A stretch of DNA of 64,000 nt, taken from the NCBI RefSeq assembly GCF_034702125.1, contig NC_085865.1, forward strand, positions 48,197,694 through 48,261,693, written 5' to 3'. The stretch's first letter is position 1. Every line of letters starts with the position of its first letter. Under the pieces are notes generated by a model. The model worked only from the letters and a program-made list of their open reading frames with translations. It ran no database searches and was not told the origin of the DNA. The translations under genes were made by a program, and so were the position numbers. Positions 47,386-59,601 of this stretch are shown here, one piece after another. Source of the DNA: Engraulis encrasicolus. Taxonomy: Eukaryota > Chordata > Actinopteri > Clupeiformes > Engraulidae.

Positions 47386-50300
47386 CTGTAGGAAGACAGC
47401 GGGTTAGAGTTGGAGCAGCAATTTCTTAATTTAAGAATATCAGGGGTTGACTTTGAAATTTGAAGAATGTTCGCAACCCACCAAACTCAATACTCATCTC
47501 AATCCCCCTCTTTCCCCCCAGAAGGAGACTCCGGCAGTATCAAATTAAGATGACAATGAAAACAATATTCAATGGGATTGTTTAATTATATCTCACCATT
47601 TTTCAACACACACATCCGTCTCAAAAAGATTGGGTGCAGGCCTGCTCGCCGAAGCAGGAGAGTCGGCGGTAACATCACATCACTAGATAAACGGTAGCTT
47701 GGTGTTGCAGACTGTATTTTTCAGTTTTCATGTGACTTTGCTAGTCCTGCATCTAGGCCTGGACAATTTTTCGATTTCAATTTTAATCGCGATGTCAACA
47801 TTTTCTACGATTATAAATTATCGCACCCCAGGCGCTTGGAAGAAGCGTGCCATGCCCCGTCCCCTCAGTCTGATTCTCCCTGGACGAATTGCTTGATAAA
47901 CTTTTCACACCTTTAAACAGTCCCCAAATAGTTAGTTTGGAATGCTAAGCCCCTCTTAAGACTACAGACAAAGTTATGAGCAACTTGACGATTTAAGCTT
48001 TATTATTGGCTGTTGCATTTAATGAACATTGCTTCAAATGTGCCATTTTCTTGTTGACAAAACCTTAGATGTCCTCTTTGCTGGGTCCATATTGTTGCAT
48101 CTGATTCTCATTATGCATGTGAGAGCTGCCTGCATAAACAAAGTCATAATAAGCAACATTTGTTTGAAAAGTGTTATCTTCAGGCTTATTGGGTTTCTCA
48201 CTAAGAAATAAATCGTTATGAATGCAGTCTGTAAATATAGGCAAACAGATAATCTTATGTCATTTAAAAATATATATATTGGGAGGAATTTGGAAAAACT
48301 GGCCATCTGGGACTTTTGAGTACTCCTGCTATAGGGAATTGCACCTTTAGTCTTGTAAAGGATCTTTGTTTTAGACAGTTATCCCTCTTGTGGTTAAAGA
48401 TATTTGCTTTAGGCATTTATCTCTCATTTACCTCCTCTATAGATATTTTGTAGGCTATATTGTATTTATACAAAACTTGTGTATGTCTCTTCTTTAAGAT
48501 TATCCATTTTTGTGTGCAGTTCTGTGCAGTTTGCTATTTTCCCTGGACCAGCCTTTATAAAGTCCTTTCTAGGTGTCATACCTTGCACCATTTTTCACAA
48601 TCCATGTGTTGGATTCATGCCCCCCTCCACCGGATTTTTGTTTTGTTTTGTTTTAATTGTGATTTTATTCATATCGACTTTGCTAGTCCTGCACCAAATC
48701 TTTTTGAGACGGACGTGAGTGTTACACTTAGTTCAACTTACCTCATGACTGTGGGGTAGAGCTCAGCGGTGTAGGTATACACAATCATAAAAGCAGCTGC
48801 AGAGAAGAACTTCCCTAGCACAGCGATCACTGTCAACGCCACAGGTATCGCTGGGAAGGCAGAGACAAGGAGTAGGTTAAAGCCTAGCCAGGCCATGCCC
48901 TCCTAGTGACGCAACACCTTCTGCATTGAAGAAGACACTTGAAAGTCGATGATAATCAGTTAAAGAGTCCACACATCCAAAACGTCTAACCAGGGAGCAG
49001 GACAACCAAGATCAAAGAGGAAAAAAAATACTTTGAAGAAGTATGCCTATGGAATAATTCAGCAATTACTATCCGAATAAGAAACTTAATTGAAGTAGTT
49101 GGAAGTATAAAGGCATATTGACAGTACCGGATACAGTATGCGAAGAGAGAAAAATATTGTCTTTTGATCAACTTCAACAACCAGCTGATCTCTCACGGTA
49201 CCCTAGTGTTACCCGCACAGTGGTTGAAAATCACTGTACTAGTACCGAATGGAAAATCTTTGGAAGTACCCTCTGGTATGGCAGGCACGACGAGGCAGGC
49301 AGCTCCACTGATGAACAGGGCTATGCTGAGGCAGATGCGCCTGCCAAAGCGCTCGATGAGGGGTAAGCAACCAAGGCGAGAGGGAATCTCAGCCATGCCA
49401 AATATCAGCTGGGTGAGGTAGATGTCCAGGCCAAAGCTCCCAACGTTCAGGCTCACACCGTAGTACACCAGGCTGGTGACAAACCTGTCCAGAGTAAAGA
49501 CAAGTAGGGCTGTTACGATTAAACGACTAATCGTGACTAATTGACTATAAAAATTAGTCGACAAGAATTGTCATAGTCGACTAATCGTTTCCTTTAATTC
49601 AATGCTTTTTTACTTACTTTACTAATGCTTTATTACTTTATTGGAATCTTGTGAGCAAACCAAAGACATTCCTAGCAACTGTATTTTATACTGTTGATTT
49701 GGCTATAATAAACTTGAACTTGAATTTGCCCAGCACGTATGAATTGGACGTTGTATCTCGGAGTACATAAGCTACTATCATGATTTCAAGCTCATTGTGA
49801 GCTCAGGGACCTAATTTTAACGGTTTCTTTCTTTTTTTCCCCAATTTCCTCGACGATTGAAGTGCTAGAGTACTTGAAAAATTAATCGTTAGACTAATCG
49901 ACTATTCGGAAAAAATAGTTGATAGATTAATCGGGAGAAAATAATCGTTTAGGACAGCCCTAAAGAAAAGGACAGAAAACAGAGTTGGGTGACAGATTAA
50001 GAAGCTACAGTTCAGTGTCACATATTCCAAATGACCTGGTTTTACCAGTCCTAGAACATGGTCTTTTGGAATATGTCTGGAGCTCACACTCAAAAAAGAC
50101 GTGAAGGTACACTGTGCAAGATCTTTGTTGTTTATTTCGAGAATTCATACTACCCATTCACTAATGTTACATTTTCACGAATACTTACCACCACCATCAA
50201 ATTCTAAGGGATCTTCTCTATGGTCCGCCATTTTGAATTTTCAGAAATAGACATTTTAGCTGCAAAAATGACTGTACTTGGGCCATGCCAGAAAATATTA

Positions 50301-53300
50301 GTTTATTACTTAGTAAACTTTTATGGAAAGATCAAATTTGGCAATAGGCAACCCAGTTTCAATGAGCAGCATAGTTGCAGTACCATTTTTGACCAATTCA
50401 TGCACAGTGTACCTTTAAAGGGACACTGTGTGAGATTTTTAGTTGCTTATTTCCAGAATTCATGCTAAAATTAGTTGCACTTGAAAAAGGACGAAGGTCC
50501 GAAACGTCGTGCAAATAAATCACTGGGAGCATTAACAGTGTCGCGGACTTCTATCATTAATTTCAGTTACTCTATTTTGTCCAGCACCTGTGCCACTGAT
50601 GTGCGCGCATTCTCCACCTTCCAGAATTCATGCTACCCATTCACTAATGTCACCTTTTTCATGAATACTTATTACCACCATCAAATTCTATGAGGATTCT
50701 AGGGGATCTTCTCCATGGTCCGCCATTTTGAATTTCCAGAAATAGCCATTTTTAGCTGCAAAAATGACTGTACTTGGGCCATAATAGAAAATATTAGTTT
50801 ATTACTTAGTAAACTTTCATGAAAAGTTGCATAGTTCCAGTACCTTTTTTGACCATTTCCTGCTCAGTGTACCTTTAAGAAGATATGCCCAAATAAACTA
50901 GGTTTTTAAAGATCTCACATATGCCGTGCTATATTTACAAAGTGCAAACGTTTCGGGTGACTCCATCCTCAGTGCAAAAAAAAAAAACAGAACAAACATT
51001 CACATAACTTTAAAAAGGAAGTGACATCAGAAGCAAGGAGGCAATCAGTACATCAAGTACACTACAGGCTGCCTGATGGGGCTTTTAGTACGTATGAGTA
51101 CGTATGAGTACATATGAGTACATATGAGTACTACACCCCTCTATGCACAGACCTGGATGATAAACTGTCATAAGGCCTCATAAGGTGCTATAATGTTCCA
51201 TGTGAGATCATAAGTCGACAATGTGTGCTCTAAGTGAAGTGAAGTTTATATGGATGCATCTGTAATGCACTGTATTATAATGCACATCTATAATGCATCA
51301 TAATGTACTGTAAGCCCCATCAGGCAGCCTGTAGTTTATATCCAGTCACGAGCACTCATAACACCCTTGGATTTATAAAGCATTATAAGCTAGATTCATG
51401 GTTATTCATTACTGTTAACATAAAGCATTATGACACATCATGGGTGTAGTCGTAATGCGTTGTAAGTAATTATAATGTGCATTATAATTAGTTATAAATG
51501 TGCTCATAATGCGCTATAGATATTGGCTTCATAGAAAGTGTTACCCAATGTTCTTGTTCCAACTTTGTCTTCCAAAAAGTTAATGGTGGTGTTGTTACAC
51601 AAACAGAAGGGGAGTCTGAATACTACAGAGTACAGTTTAAGTGTTTATTCTGTTAGTGGCCCTGGCTCTTACTGGTGGAACGCTATGCATTAAGGAGCAA
51701 GAAATGTGTTTATTTTGTCAGTGGACCTGGCTCTGTCTGTGTTGCATACTGACCAGATATAGCACATGATGAGGGCCCTTTTTCTCAGGTAGGCAACTCT
51801 GAAGAGGTCCAATATCGTGCCAGTTTCCGTTGTGCTATCGGCCTCTAGCTAAACAAAAACAGCACCCATTTAGAAAGTGTTATTCCAAAATTTGCTTTGA
51901 TATATCCACATTTGCTACGTTTACATGAGACATTTAATTCAGCATTAACTGATTTTAATTCTGAATAAAGCTTTGAAAACGTCATATAAACACCTCTTAA
52001 TTCGCAATTAAAGGAAAGGTCAAAGGAAATTCGACGGAACTATTTAATTCTGAAATATTAATTTGGAATTAAAAACATCATGTAAACGTAGTGAGTGTCA
52101 TCCATCCATCCCTCCGTCCGTCCGTCCATCCATCCATCCATCCATCCATCCATCCCCAAAAGGCCTGTTTTCATCAAACTGAGCATAACAAACAAATTAC
52201 AATGTGAAATGTTCTGTGACAGAAGAAGAAGCAATAAGCACCTGATCTAGCAGTTTTTCTGGAACGTCCCTTTTGTTGACCCGTGCAACTTTCTGAATCT
52301 CCTTCCGAGCCTCATCTTGTCGTCCCTGCGTAAGAAGCCAACGAGCCGATTCTGGAAGAAGCCTTGGCAACAAGATAAGAAGATAATATGATGGACTAAC
52401 AATGGACTAACTGAGATTGACATCATACTTTAAATGCCCCTGTTTATACCCATACCCATGGGCAGTCATGGGTAAGCGGTTAGGGCGTCAGACTTGTAGC
52501 CCAAAGGTTCCCGGTTTGACTCCCGACCCGCCAGGTTGGTGTGTGTATGTGTGTGTGTGTGTGTGTGTATTAACCAGTGCTCTCCCCCATCCTCCTCCAT
52601 GACTGAGGTACCCTGAGTATGGTACCGTCCCGCCGCACTGCTCCCTTGGGGCGCCATTGGGGGCTGCCCCCTTGCACAAGTGAGGCATAAATGCAATTTC
52701 GTTGTGTGCAGCGAACACTTGTGTACTGTGGAGGGCTGTGTCACAATGACAAATGGGGGTTAGAGTTAGAGCTTTCATGCGTTCACATTGTCTGACACAC
52801 ACTCTGAGGTTTAAAATGACGAGTTCACTTCTTTACATTACATTACACTTACGGTACCTAACACTTTTATCCAAAGGGACTTAGAGCTGTTTATAGGGTA
52901 TTGGTTACAGACCCCGGAGCAATGTGGGGTTAGGTGCCTTGCTCACAAGCACTTCAGCCATGGATGGAGGGCGTGTAGGGAGAGGTAAGGGTGAGGGTAA
53001 CGTAAGGGTGGGATTTGAACCTGCAATAAAAAGGGGTATGCCACTATTTTGACTTTCACTAGCTTAGCGACATATTCCCTCTTTTAACTTGTCTTAAAGC
53101 AAGACAACGGCTTACATGAAAAATAAGACACTTTACTACCTTTATAAACCCCAGCCAACGATTTTAACCGTATTAAGCCCCAAAATAGTGGCATACCCCT
53201 TTAACCTTCCACATTTGAAGATGCTCCAGTGACATTCTTAATAATAACCCAATTTTGGGCGCCCTCTCTCCCCTAGGCCTGGGACAACTGACCCCTTTGT

Positions 53301-56300
53301 CTCCCCCCCCACCCCACCTTGGCGTCCCTGCCTACCAGTAGTGCACCCCCAGCAGCACGAGCGGTGCGGAGAGCACCAACTGCAGCAGCCTCCAGTCTCT
53401 GATGGCGAAGGAGATGCCCGAGAGCAGCATTTGGCCCACGGCGAAGCAGCTGTGGGTCACGATGGTGAAGAGGGCTCGCTTTGACGTGCCACACCACTCT
53501 GCACCTATACAACAAGGACCAACAGTATATTTACTGTCTATTGTATATTTACTGTCAGTGTTTAGGCTTCAGCTGTGGGACACGATGGTGAAGAGTGCTC
53601 GCCTCGAAGTGCCAGACCACTCCACACCACAACAAATATATTAGGGTTCAACTGTGGGCCACGATGTCGAACAGGGCTCGCCTCGAGGTGCCACACCACT
53701 CCGCACCTATACAACAAATACATAACAGTGTTTAGGGTTTAGTTGTGGGACACGATGGTGAAGAGAGCTCACCGCGAGGTGCCACACCACTCCACACCTA
53801 CAAGGACCAACGCACGACAAGGACCAAGACTATATTTACTGTACAGTATATTACAGTGTTTAGGGTTGAGCTGTGGGACACGATGGTGAACAGGGCTCGC
53901 CTCGAGGTGCCACACCACTCCGCACCTATACAACAAATACATAACAGTGTTTAGGGTTTAGTTGTGGGACACGATGGTGAAGAGAGCTCACCGCGAGGTG
54001 CCACACCACTCCACACCTACAAGGACCAACGCACGACAAGGACCAAGACTATATTTACTGTACAGTATATACCGTATATATACCGTATATTATACGGGCA
54101 GTCATGGGTGAGCGGTTAGGGCGTCAGACTTTCATCCCAGAGGTTGCCGGTTCGACTCCCGACCCGCCAGGTTGGTGGGGGGAGTAATCAACCAGTGCTC
54201 TCCCCCATCCTCCTCCATGACTGAGGTACCCTGAGCATGGTACCGTCCCACCGCACTGCTCCCCATGGGGCGCCACTGAGGGCTGCCCCCTTGCACGGGT
54301 GAGGCATAAATGCAATTTCGTTGTGTGCAGTGTGCAGTGTTCACTTGTGTGCTGTGGAGTGCTGTGTCACAATGACAAATGGGAGTTGGAGTTTCCCAAT
54401 GGGCTTTCTTCTTTTCTTTATTACAGTGTTTAGGGTTGAGCTGTGGGACACGATGGTGAAGAGAGCTCGCTGCGACGTGCCACACCACTCCACACATATA
54501 CAACAAGGAGCAACTGTATAGTACATTAGTGTTCAGGGTTCAGTTCATTTGGAAAGACCTCGATGCAGCAGCTCTCAATATACCCGAAGTGGATGCCTAC
54601 CTACCTAAGACAAAGGCGTTCATCACTATCCCTGAGACTGCAATGCCGACGACGAATCGTAAGGCGATGTAAACATATATGTTTGGGGAAAAGGCCACTG
54701 CCACTCCAAACAGCAACTCAAGCAGCAGGGACAGCAGCAAGACAAATCGCCGTCCATATCTGCAAAACAAGAGATACATGGTTGTATAGATTCTATACAG
54801 ATGTGCACAAAATGCCTGGTCTGCCTATCTATATGCATGTGTGTAATATGTTTGGCAACACTTTACTTGACTCCGGTGTCATAGGCATGTCATTACAGTG
54901 TCTTAACAGTGTCATGGCACAGTTATGCACGTGTCATAAACATTATGTCCATGTAATAAACATTTTATGACTGATGGCCTTAAGTGACATTCGGTTATGG
55001 CATTCTTTGCCATAACTGAATGTCACTCAAGGCCATCAGTCATAAAATGTTTATGACATGGACATAATGTTTATGACTTATCTATGACTGTGTCATGACA
55101 CTATTATGATACTGTAATGACATGCATATGATGACATGCATATGACGCCGGCGTCAAGTAAAGTGTTACCGTATGTTTCCTCTGTCATAGCAAAGTAACT
55201 TAACTCACTACTTGCCACTTGATATTGATAAGTGTGATCGTTTATCACCAGAAATTAACATACTGTAAATGAGACTAAGGAATTGCTGACCAATCAAAAA
55301 CTCTATTTCTATTTGTTGCATGAGGTAGCCTATACATAAAATTCAACACAAATCAACAGACTTGAATTGCAGTTTAATCAAAGCATCTGCAACTGACAGA
55401 ATCATTATTGAATTTCTTAAATGCACGACAGCGTCTAAAAACATTTTTTTTCTTTTCAGTTATATGATGATTGACAGGTATCAGCCTATTGTGACAAGAG
55501 TTGTATAAAGTAGAAATAGTATTACAAATGTAACTATAATGCTAGTGGATTGATACATATATAACATAGTTGCAACTTTGTAATATACTACAAGTGTTGT
55601 AATTACATCTTTAAAGGTACACCGTGTAAGGTTTTTTGTTGCTTATTTCCATAATTCATGCTGCCCATTCACTTATGTTACCTTTTTCATGAATACTTAC
55701 CACCACCATCAAATTCTAAGAGAATTGCACTTTTCATACATGAAAAGGGGGCTCTTCTCCATGGCTCGCCATTTTGAATTTCCAGAAATAGCCTAGCCAT
55801 TTTTAGCTGCAAAAATGAGTGTACTTGGGCCATACAAGAAAATATTAGTTTAATACTTAGTTAAACCTTCATGAAAAGATCAAATTTGGCAATAGGCAAC
55901 ACAGTTCCAATGAGCAGCATAATTGCAGTACTTTTTTGACCATTTCCTGCACAGTGTACCATTAAGAGTACCCCTACTTCTGCTCTTGTGATTGTGACCA
56001 TATGAATTGACCCAATATCTTGCATCCTTACTTGTCCGCCATTGGTCCAAGGATCAAAGCACCAATCAGGAGTCCAGACATATAAATGGACTGAGAAGCC
56101 TCGTTGATTGGGGCATTGTCACAGACCAAGCTGAACTGTGGAGAGGAGAGGGTATAGGGTTTGAAATAAATAAATAAATAAAAATCAAGCACAACCAATG
56201 AAACGGTCAGGCACTGGAATAAATAAGAATAAAACACCAGAGGACAACTAGGGAGTATTCCAAGAAACTGGCTAAATAGTAAACCAGGATTAACCTTGAG

Positions 56301-57844
56301 GCAGTGGTAAATCATCTAATAGAGCCTGGAGTAGGGCAGCACGATTATGGAAAAAAACAATCACGATTATTTGGGTCAAAATCATAATCACAATTATTGA
56401 TTTTTGCTGATTTTAAAAAAAAAATACAACAAAATGAAATATAACCAAGAATGAATTATATACAGGATGAGCAAAATGAAATGAATTGTAATAATCATGT
56501 AAAAGGAAACGGCATGAAACTTAGGTGAACAGATTTCTGGCCAGAAACACCAGCCTGTCCCTATGTCCTGGCTTCAAGGAGGCTCTCGAAGGTAGGTCGC
56601 TATTGCCACGATTAAATCACGATTGAAATCACGATTACGATATCACGATAATATCACGATTTTCGATTATTTTCGATTAATTGAGCAGCCATAGCCTGGA
56701 GTCCTCATTTTACTAGCTAAATGACACCTGTGGGCTCTCTATTAGCAGGTTTACCACTTCCTGTAGGTTAACTTAGCCAGGTTTACCACTTAACATTGTT
56801 CTTGGAATAGTAGGCCTACACAGGGCACCAAACACATTTTGGGTGCTTCGTAAGTAGTCCATTTAAAAACAAATGCTCCACACATAATAATCATTTGGAG
56901 AGGTTTCTGTTTCTGAGAGTTCAGGTTTTTCGCCTGGTGTTTAAGAGAACAGTGGAGGGATGGGATAAGGACATTCCCCAGTTAATGTACCATGGTGCTC
57001 AAGACCTGGCCAACAAACGTACAACGTATCAAAGGGACAGGGAGTAGGCCTAGGTCATGGCCAGGGGATGGAAGAGGAGGGGAAGTAGTGGGGCAGAAAG
57101 CTATAAATAGTCACATAGTAGCATCAAGAGAATGGGTGATATCTAAAGGGAAGCCGACAGGGGGGGGGCCCATTCAGATGATTTTGTCCAGGGCCCAGTC
57201 AAACCTGTCAGCGGCCTTGTGTAAAACAGTGTGGCATGATGGCAGGAACAGCAAAGTTGCAACTGTACTGTAATCCTTTTGATAAATGAGTAGGTAACAC
57301 TTCAGTTTAAGGGTACATTGCTTAAGTGTACATACCTCATTAGGCACAGTGGAATAACTAGTGTAACAACATGCAGCAGTGCTGTACTTACATCAGTGTA
57401 TTTATTTTCGATCTACATACCATAATTAAAATGTAATATGAAAGGTTTTATACGTATAACACTTTGCCAAAGTGGTGAATTCTCCAGGGAGGCAATGTGC
57501 TGGAATCAGGCAGAGGTACCCCTAATTCGTAGCATTGTGACTCAAAAGTGTCATTGTGTTTGCCACTGTGACAAAATTGTTTATACTGCATACCAACTTT
57601 GTCAAGCTGTACTTAGGGATGTGAATAGGCCTACCTACACAATCAGTGACCATGAAATGAAGAGCAGCCCAACATCTGATGGTGCAAATGATAGAGTTTT
57701 TGACTTGTACTGTATTTCTCATCCTTTAACCCACATTGTGTCCAGAGGCTGATTGCAACACAGTTACAGTTTTTCTCGACTGCTTACACACAATTTTGTG
57801 ATACCTTGAAAATGGCACAGAACATTTTTCCAAAAGGACAATAA

Positions 57845-57942
<98 letters not shown>

Positions 57943-59475
57943 AATCAATCAATCTATCTATATATTCAGAAAACTCTACACACAAATCCCAAAAAAAACC
58001 TACTCTATTCTAAAAAGGCAATTTTGTTGTCAAATGACAAACACTAGCCATTCATGAATTGACAATGAGACATTTGAACACTGATGTACATGTGGTAAAA
58101 TAATACACTCATGACCCACAGAATACCTTATTTTGTTCATTGCTCCACTTACTAGAGACGTAATATTTATGTCGTGAAATAGGCCTGCTGAAATAAAATT
58201 AAAATTCCACTCGGAGCACAGAGATGTGTGGCAACAAACTCATTTTTCAAACTTTATCCTGTAAAATATTGGGTAACATTAAAGTGATTTCTTGTAGGCC
58301 TATTAGGATTAGCATTCAGAAACTAGCAACTGACATCTACATGTATCAATATCACATGTAATGTGTGTTCTTATGGAGTGATGGGTGCTATAGTAAACAG
58401 GTATGAAATGAGATTGCCCACCATGTAATGAAGAAGTGCACATAGTATGGCAATTGTGTGTAAACAATTGAGAAATCTAACACTCGGGCACACATAGGCC
58501 AACTGTATTGGATGGAGGGAGCTGCTTCTTCGGTGTTTCTAACAGGACTTAGTTTAAGCTGAAGAGAAGTTATCCCAGAAATCTAAAGTGAGACAGGCCC
58601 TTACTAGTACCTCATACCTGAGGTTTTGGGCAGGGTGGTGCTAGTGGTAGGAACGTGATGTACTTTAAGACAGTGATATCTTCTTTTAACTGCTTGGTTG
58701 AACACACGTTGTTCAACCAAGCATCTTCCCACTATCACCCCAGGTAGACAGCTTGTTAGAAAGAGGATGGAAACGTAGAACCATGTGACAGAACACAAAA
58801 ATACAGTGCCAGTTGATCTGTTAGGGCTGGTCTTTTCCCTCATATCGCCTGAAGTTGACCTGATCATTAAAAAGTACATAGGATATATAATTTGAGGTTT
58901 AAAATATTCATTTTAACACACCGAACTGCTGTGCATTATTAAGTAGCCTAGAACATGTTATGTTGAGAGAAGAGGTAGACTATCCATGAAGAGCTGTGGT
59001 CTAGAAGAATAAAGACCAAAAATACTGTGGATTATGAAATGTTGCTTCATTATTGAGCAGCATGGTCATCAGCAGTGTAACATATTTTAATTAGGCCTAC
59101 CTCTTGTATTATTGATGTGCTTCCTTGAGGAGCGTCAAAGTACCATCCATCAGTGCATTGGGTCGTGTCGTTCAGCCCGTATGCTTCAATAGTCTCCAAG
59201 TCCAGGTCCACAGGTGTAAACATTGAGCAGCTGGAATAGTGTCCTGTGTCGTCCACGGGGATTGTCAGGTTCATTATTTGGTCGTGCGTCAAATTGGGCC
59301 CCACTTTCAAGATCCAATCTGTATTGCAGTGGTGACTGAACGGGAGACCGGTGAACACCTGGGAGAACATGTGGAAAGCGGTGAAGAAGTTGGGTATGCA
59401 TATTGCCAGAAGGAGCCGCACCTGAAAAGTTCCAAAATCCCCGATTTCGGTCAGTATCTCCCCGAAATTAACCAT
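47130..59475 (-). CDS. slc22a13: SLC22A13-like organic anion transporter, copy B (nine exons, 532 aa)
   Basis: Tandem paralogue of copy A with the same exon plan: 59475-59101, 56135-56032, 54759-54605, 53504-53336, 52362-52242, 51848-51754, 49484-49270, 48850-48742 and 47385-47130. Sum 1,599 nt, open throughout. Internal exon lengths (104, 155, 169, 121, 95, 215, 109) are identical to copy A. Exon 1 is 12 nt longer (adds about four residues around DTGHYSS in the extracellular loop) and the C-tail is shorter (ends STPSPEKE). The GPMADKYGRR-type and PESARWL motifs are intact. Replacements near the pore include FCCAAAFSIVYAY to [13 protein letters not shown] in exon 8. A TIR element interrupts the region 126 bp upstream of the ATG. 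Both copies look functional; expression may differ. Confidence 0.9.
47386..48741 (-). other. slc22 copy B intron 8
   Basis: No exon seen. A partial inverted-repeat element with ctaggcctggacaatttttcg starts at about 47754. Confidence 0.45.
48742..48850 (-). CDS. slc22a13: slc22 copy B exon 8
   Basis: 109 nt; (A)[20 protein letters not shown] then [15 protein letters not shown](R). Donor ATGAG|gtaagt. Confidence 0.93.
49270..49484 (-). CDS. slc22a13: slc22 copy B exon 7
   Basis: 215 nt; (W)[20 protein letters not shown], then [20 protein letters not shown] and [17 protein letters not shown]. Acceptor ctctggacag, with a MITE beginning 22 bp upstream of the exon. Confidence 0.93.
49506..49964. 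mobile_element. hAT-type MITE beside the exon 7 acceptor
   Basis: Ends tagggctg(t) and (a)cagcccta, interior of ACTAATCG/CGATTAGT motifs. The host sequence aaagacaag on one side and aaagaaaag on the other suggests a target duplication. Absent from copy A. Confidence 0.75.
50105..50420. mobile_element. 'GGTGCACTGTGTAA' MITE, copy 3
   Basis: Starts aaggtacactgtgcaagatct and ends cacagtgtacctttaa; reverse orientation relative to copies 1 and 2. Confidence 0.65.
50421..50880. mobile_element. 'GGTGCACTGTGTAA' MITE, copy 4, itself interrupted
   Basis: Starts gggacactgtgtgagattttt and ends gctcagtgtacctttaag. About 150 bp of unrelated DNA (around 50468-50625) splits it after ccagaattcatgct, which is repeated on the far side. 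Confidence 0.6.
51040..51550. repeat. inverted-repeat element
   Basis: actacaggctgcctgatggggc at about 51061 and gccccatcaggcagcctgtag at about 51315 face each other. Further 'tataatgcac/cataatgc' repeats run to a gtgttaccca end at 51540. A tandem gagtacgtat/gagtacatat run is at 51092-51131. Confidence 0.55.
51754..51848 (-). CDS. slc22a13: slc22 copy B exon 6
   Basis: 95 nt; [20 protein letters not shown] then [11 protein letters not shown](W). Donor CTG|gtcagt. Confidence 0.93.
52121..52154. repeat. (ATCC)n microsatellite
   Basis: Tandem CATC/CGTC tetramers preceding exon 5 of copy B on the minus strand. Confidence 0.9.
52242..52362 (-). CDS. slc22a13: slc22 copy B exon 5
   Basis: 121 nt; (W)[20 protein letters not shown] then [20 protein letters not shown]. 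Donor CAG|gtgctt is weaker than in copy A. Confidence 0.93.
52463..52760 (+). mobile_element. tRNA-derived SINE, copy 1
   Basis: A-box-like gggtaagcggttagggcgtc and B-box-like ggtttgactcccgac with a body ending attcgttgtgtgca-like sequence and cacaatgacaaatggg. A near-identical element is at 54098-54390. The tRNA-like head has no mature tRNA fold around it. Confidence 0.8.
52835..53220 (-). mobile_element. reverse SINE carrying the TTAA MITE
   Basis: Reverse of the SINE at 12740-13210 (aggtgccttgctc, gggatttgaacctgca). It is interrupted at about 53027-53206 by a second, internally deleted copy of the aggggtatgccactatttt element. Confidence 0.75.
53336..53504 (-). CDS. slc22a13: slc22 copy B exon 4
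   Basis: 169 nt; (G)[20 protein letters not shown], then [20 protein letters not shown] and [15 protein letters not shown](W). Acceptor gttgtatag, donor CTG|gtaggc. This is the only complete exon 4 in an array of fragments. Confidence 0.93.
53565..54505 (-). repeat. array of six partial exon 4 duplicates in intron 3, copy B
   Basis: Six segments (about 53570-53635, 53650-53712, 53740-53805, 53868-53935, 53950-54020, 54437-54502) each reproduce roughly the first 60 bp of exon 4 and most of its acceptor, then change to caaccctaaacactgtaata-type intron sequence. The unit at 53868-53935 still reads [18 protein letters not shown] after a good acceptor. Two units contain an in-frame TGA, and two have lost the acceptor AG. 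A 219-bp higher-order unit (from 53681 and again from 53900) is nearly perfect. A SINE splits the array. Confidence 0.85.
54098..54390 (+). mobile_element. tRNA-derived SINE, copy 2
   Basis: gggtgagcggttagggcgtc and ggttcgactcccgac boxes and the same tail as 52463-52760, inserted inside the exon 4 fragment array. Confidence 0.8.
54605..54759 (-). CDS. slc22a13: slc22 copy B exon 3
   Basis: 155 nt; (K)[20 protein letters not shown], then [20 protein letters not shown] and [11 protein letters not shown](G). Confidence 0.93.
54853..55171. mobile_element. palindromic MITE with GTAACACTTTACTTGA ends
   Basis: Left ggcaacactttacttgac and right gtcaagtaaagtgttacc are inverted repeats; the two halves (gccatcagtcataaaatgtt and its reverse) mirror each other. 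Flanked by atatgttt / gtatgttt. Present only in unit 2. Confidence 0.8.
55608..55965. mobile_element. 'GGTGCACTGTGTAA' MITE, copy 5
   Basis: Begins ttaaaggtacaccgtgtaag and ends gcacagtgtaccattaag, with the shared body. Confidence 0.7.
56032..56135 (-). CDS. slc22a13: slc22 copy B exon 2
   Basis: 104 nt; [20 protein letters not shown] then [14 protein letters not shown](K). Confidence 0.93.
56333..56693. mobile_element. hAT-type MITE with perfect duplication
   Basis: Ends tagggcagcacgatt and aattgagcagccata, interior of ATCACGATTAT motifs, flanked by GCCTGGAG at 56325-56332 and 56694-56701. In intron 1 of slc22 copy B. Confidence 0.85.
57848..57942. repeat. (TATC)n microsatellite
   Basis: About 23 tetramer units in intron 1 of slc22 copy B. 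Confidence 0.97.
59101..59475 (-). CDS. slc22a13: slc22 copy B exon 1 and start codon
   Basis: 375 nt; [20 protein letters not shown] and onward, 125 codons, donor CAAGAG|gtaggc at phase 0. The loop carries [12 protein letters not shown] where copy A has DDASCSMF. Confidence 0.93.
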
Positions 59476-59601
59476 CTTCTCCGCAGCTAGTACCGGTGGA
59501 CTAAACGCCTTCCCGTGTCAATCAAAACTCCTGGTTTAGAACTCAACCATCAAGATTCAAACATGCTAGAGAATGAAATACTGGCGCGTCGCTCAATTTG
59601 T

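Noticed and set aside
52463..52560. tRNA-like A and B boxes as a true tRNA gene (also 54098-54190 and 12740-12780)
   Set aside because: No complete cloverleaf; the same sequence with the same tail recurs, as in tRNA-derived SINEs.
53868..53935. Exon 4 fragment as a genuine alternative exon
   Set aside because: It has an acceptor and an open peptide but no donor before sequence turns into intron; splicing into it would not reach exon 5 in a sensible frame.
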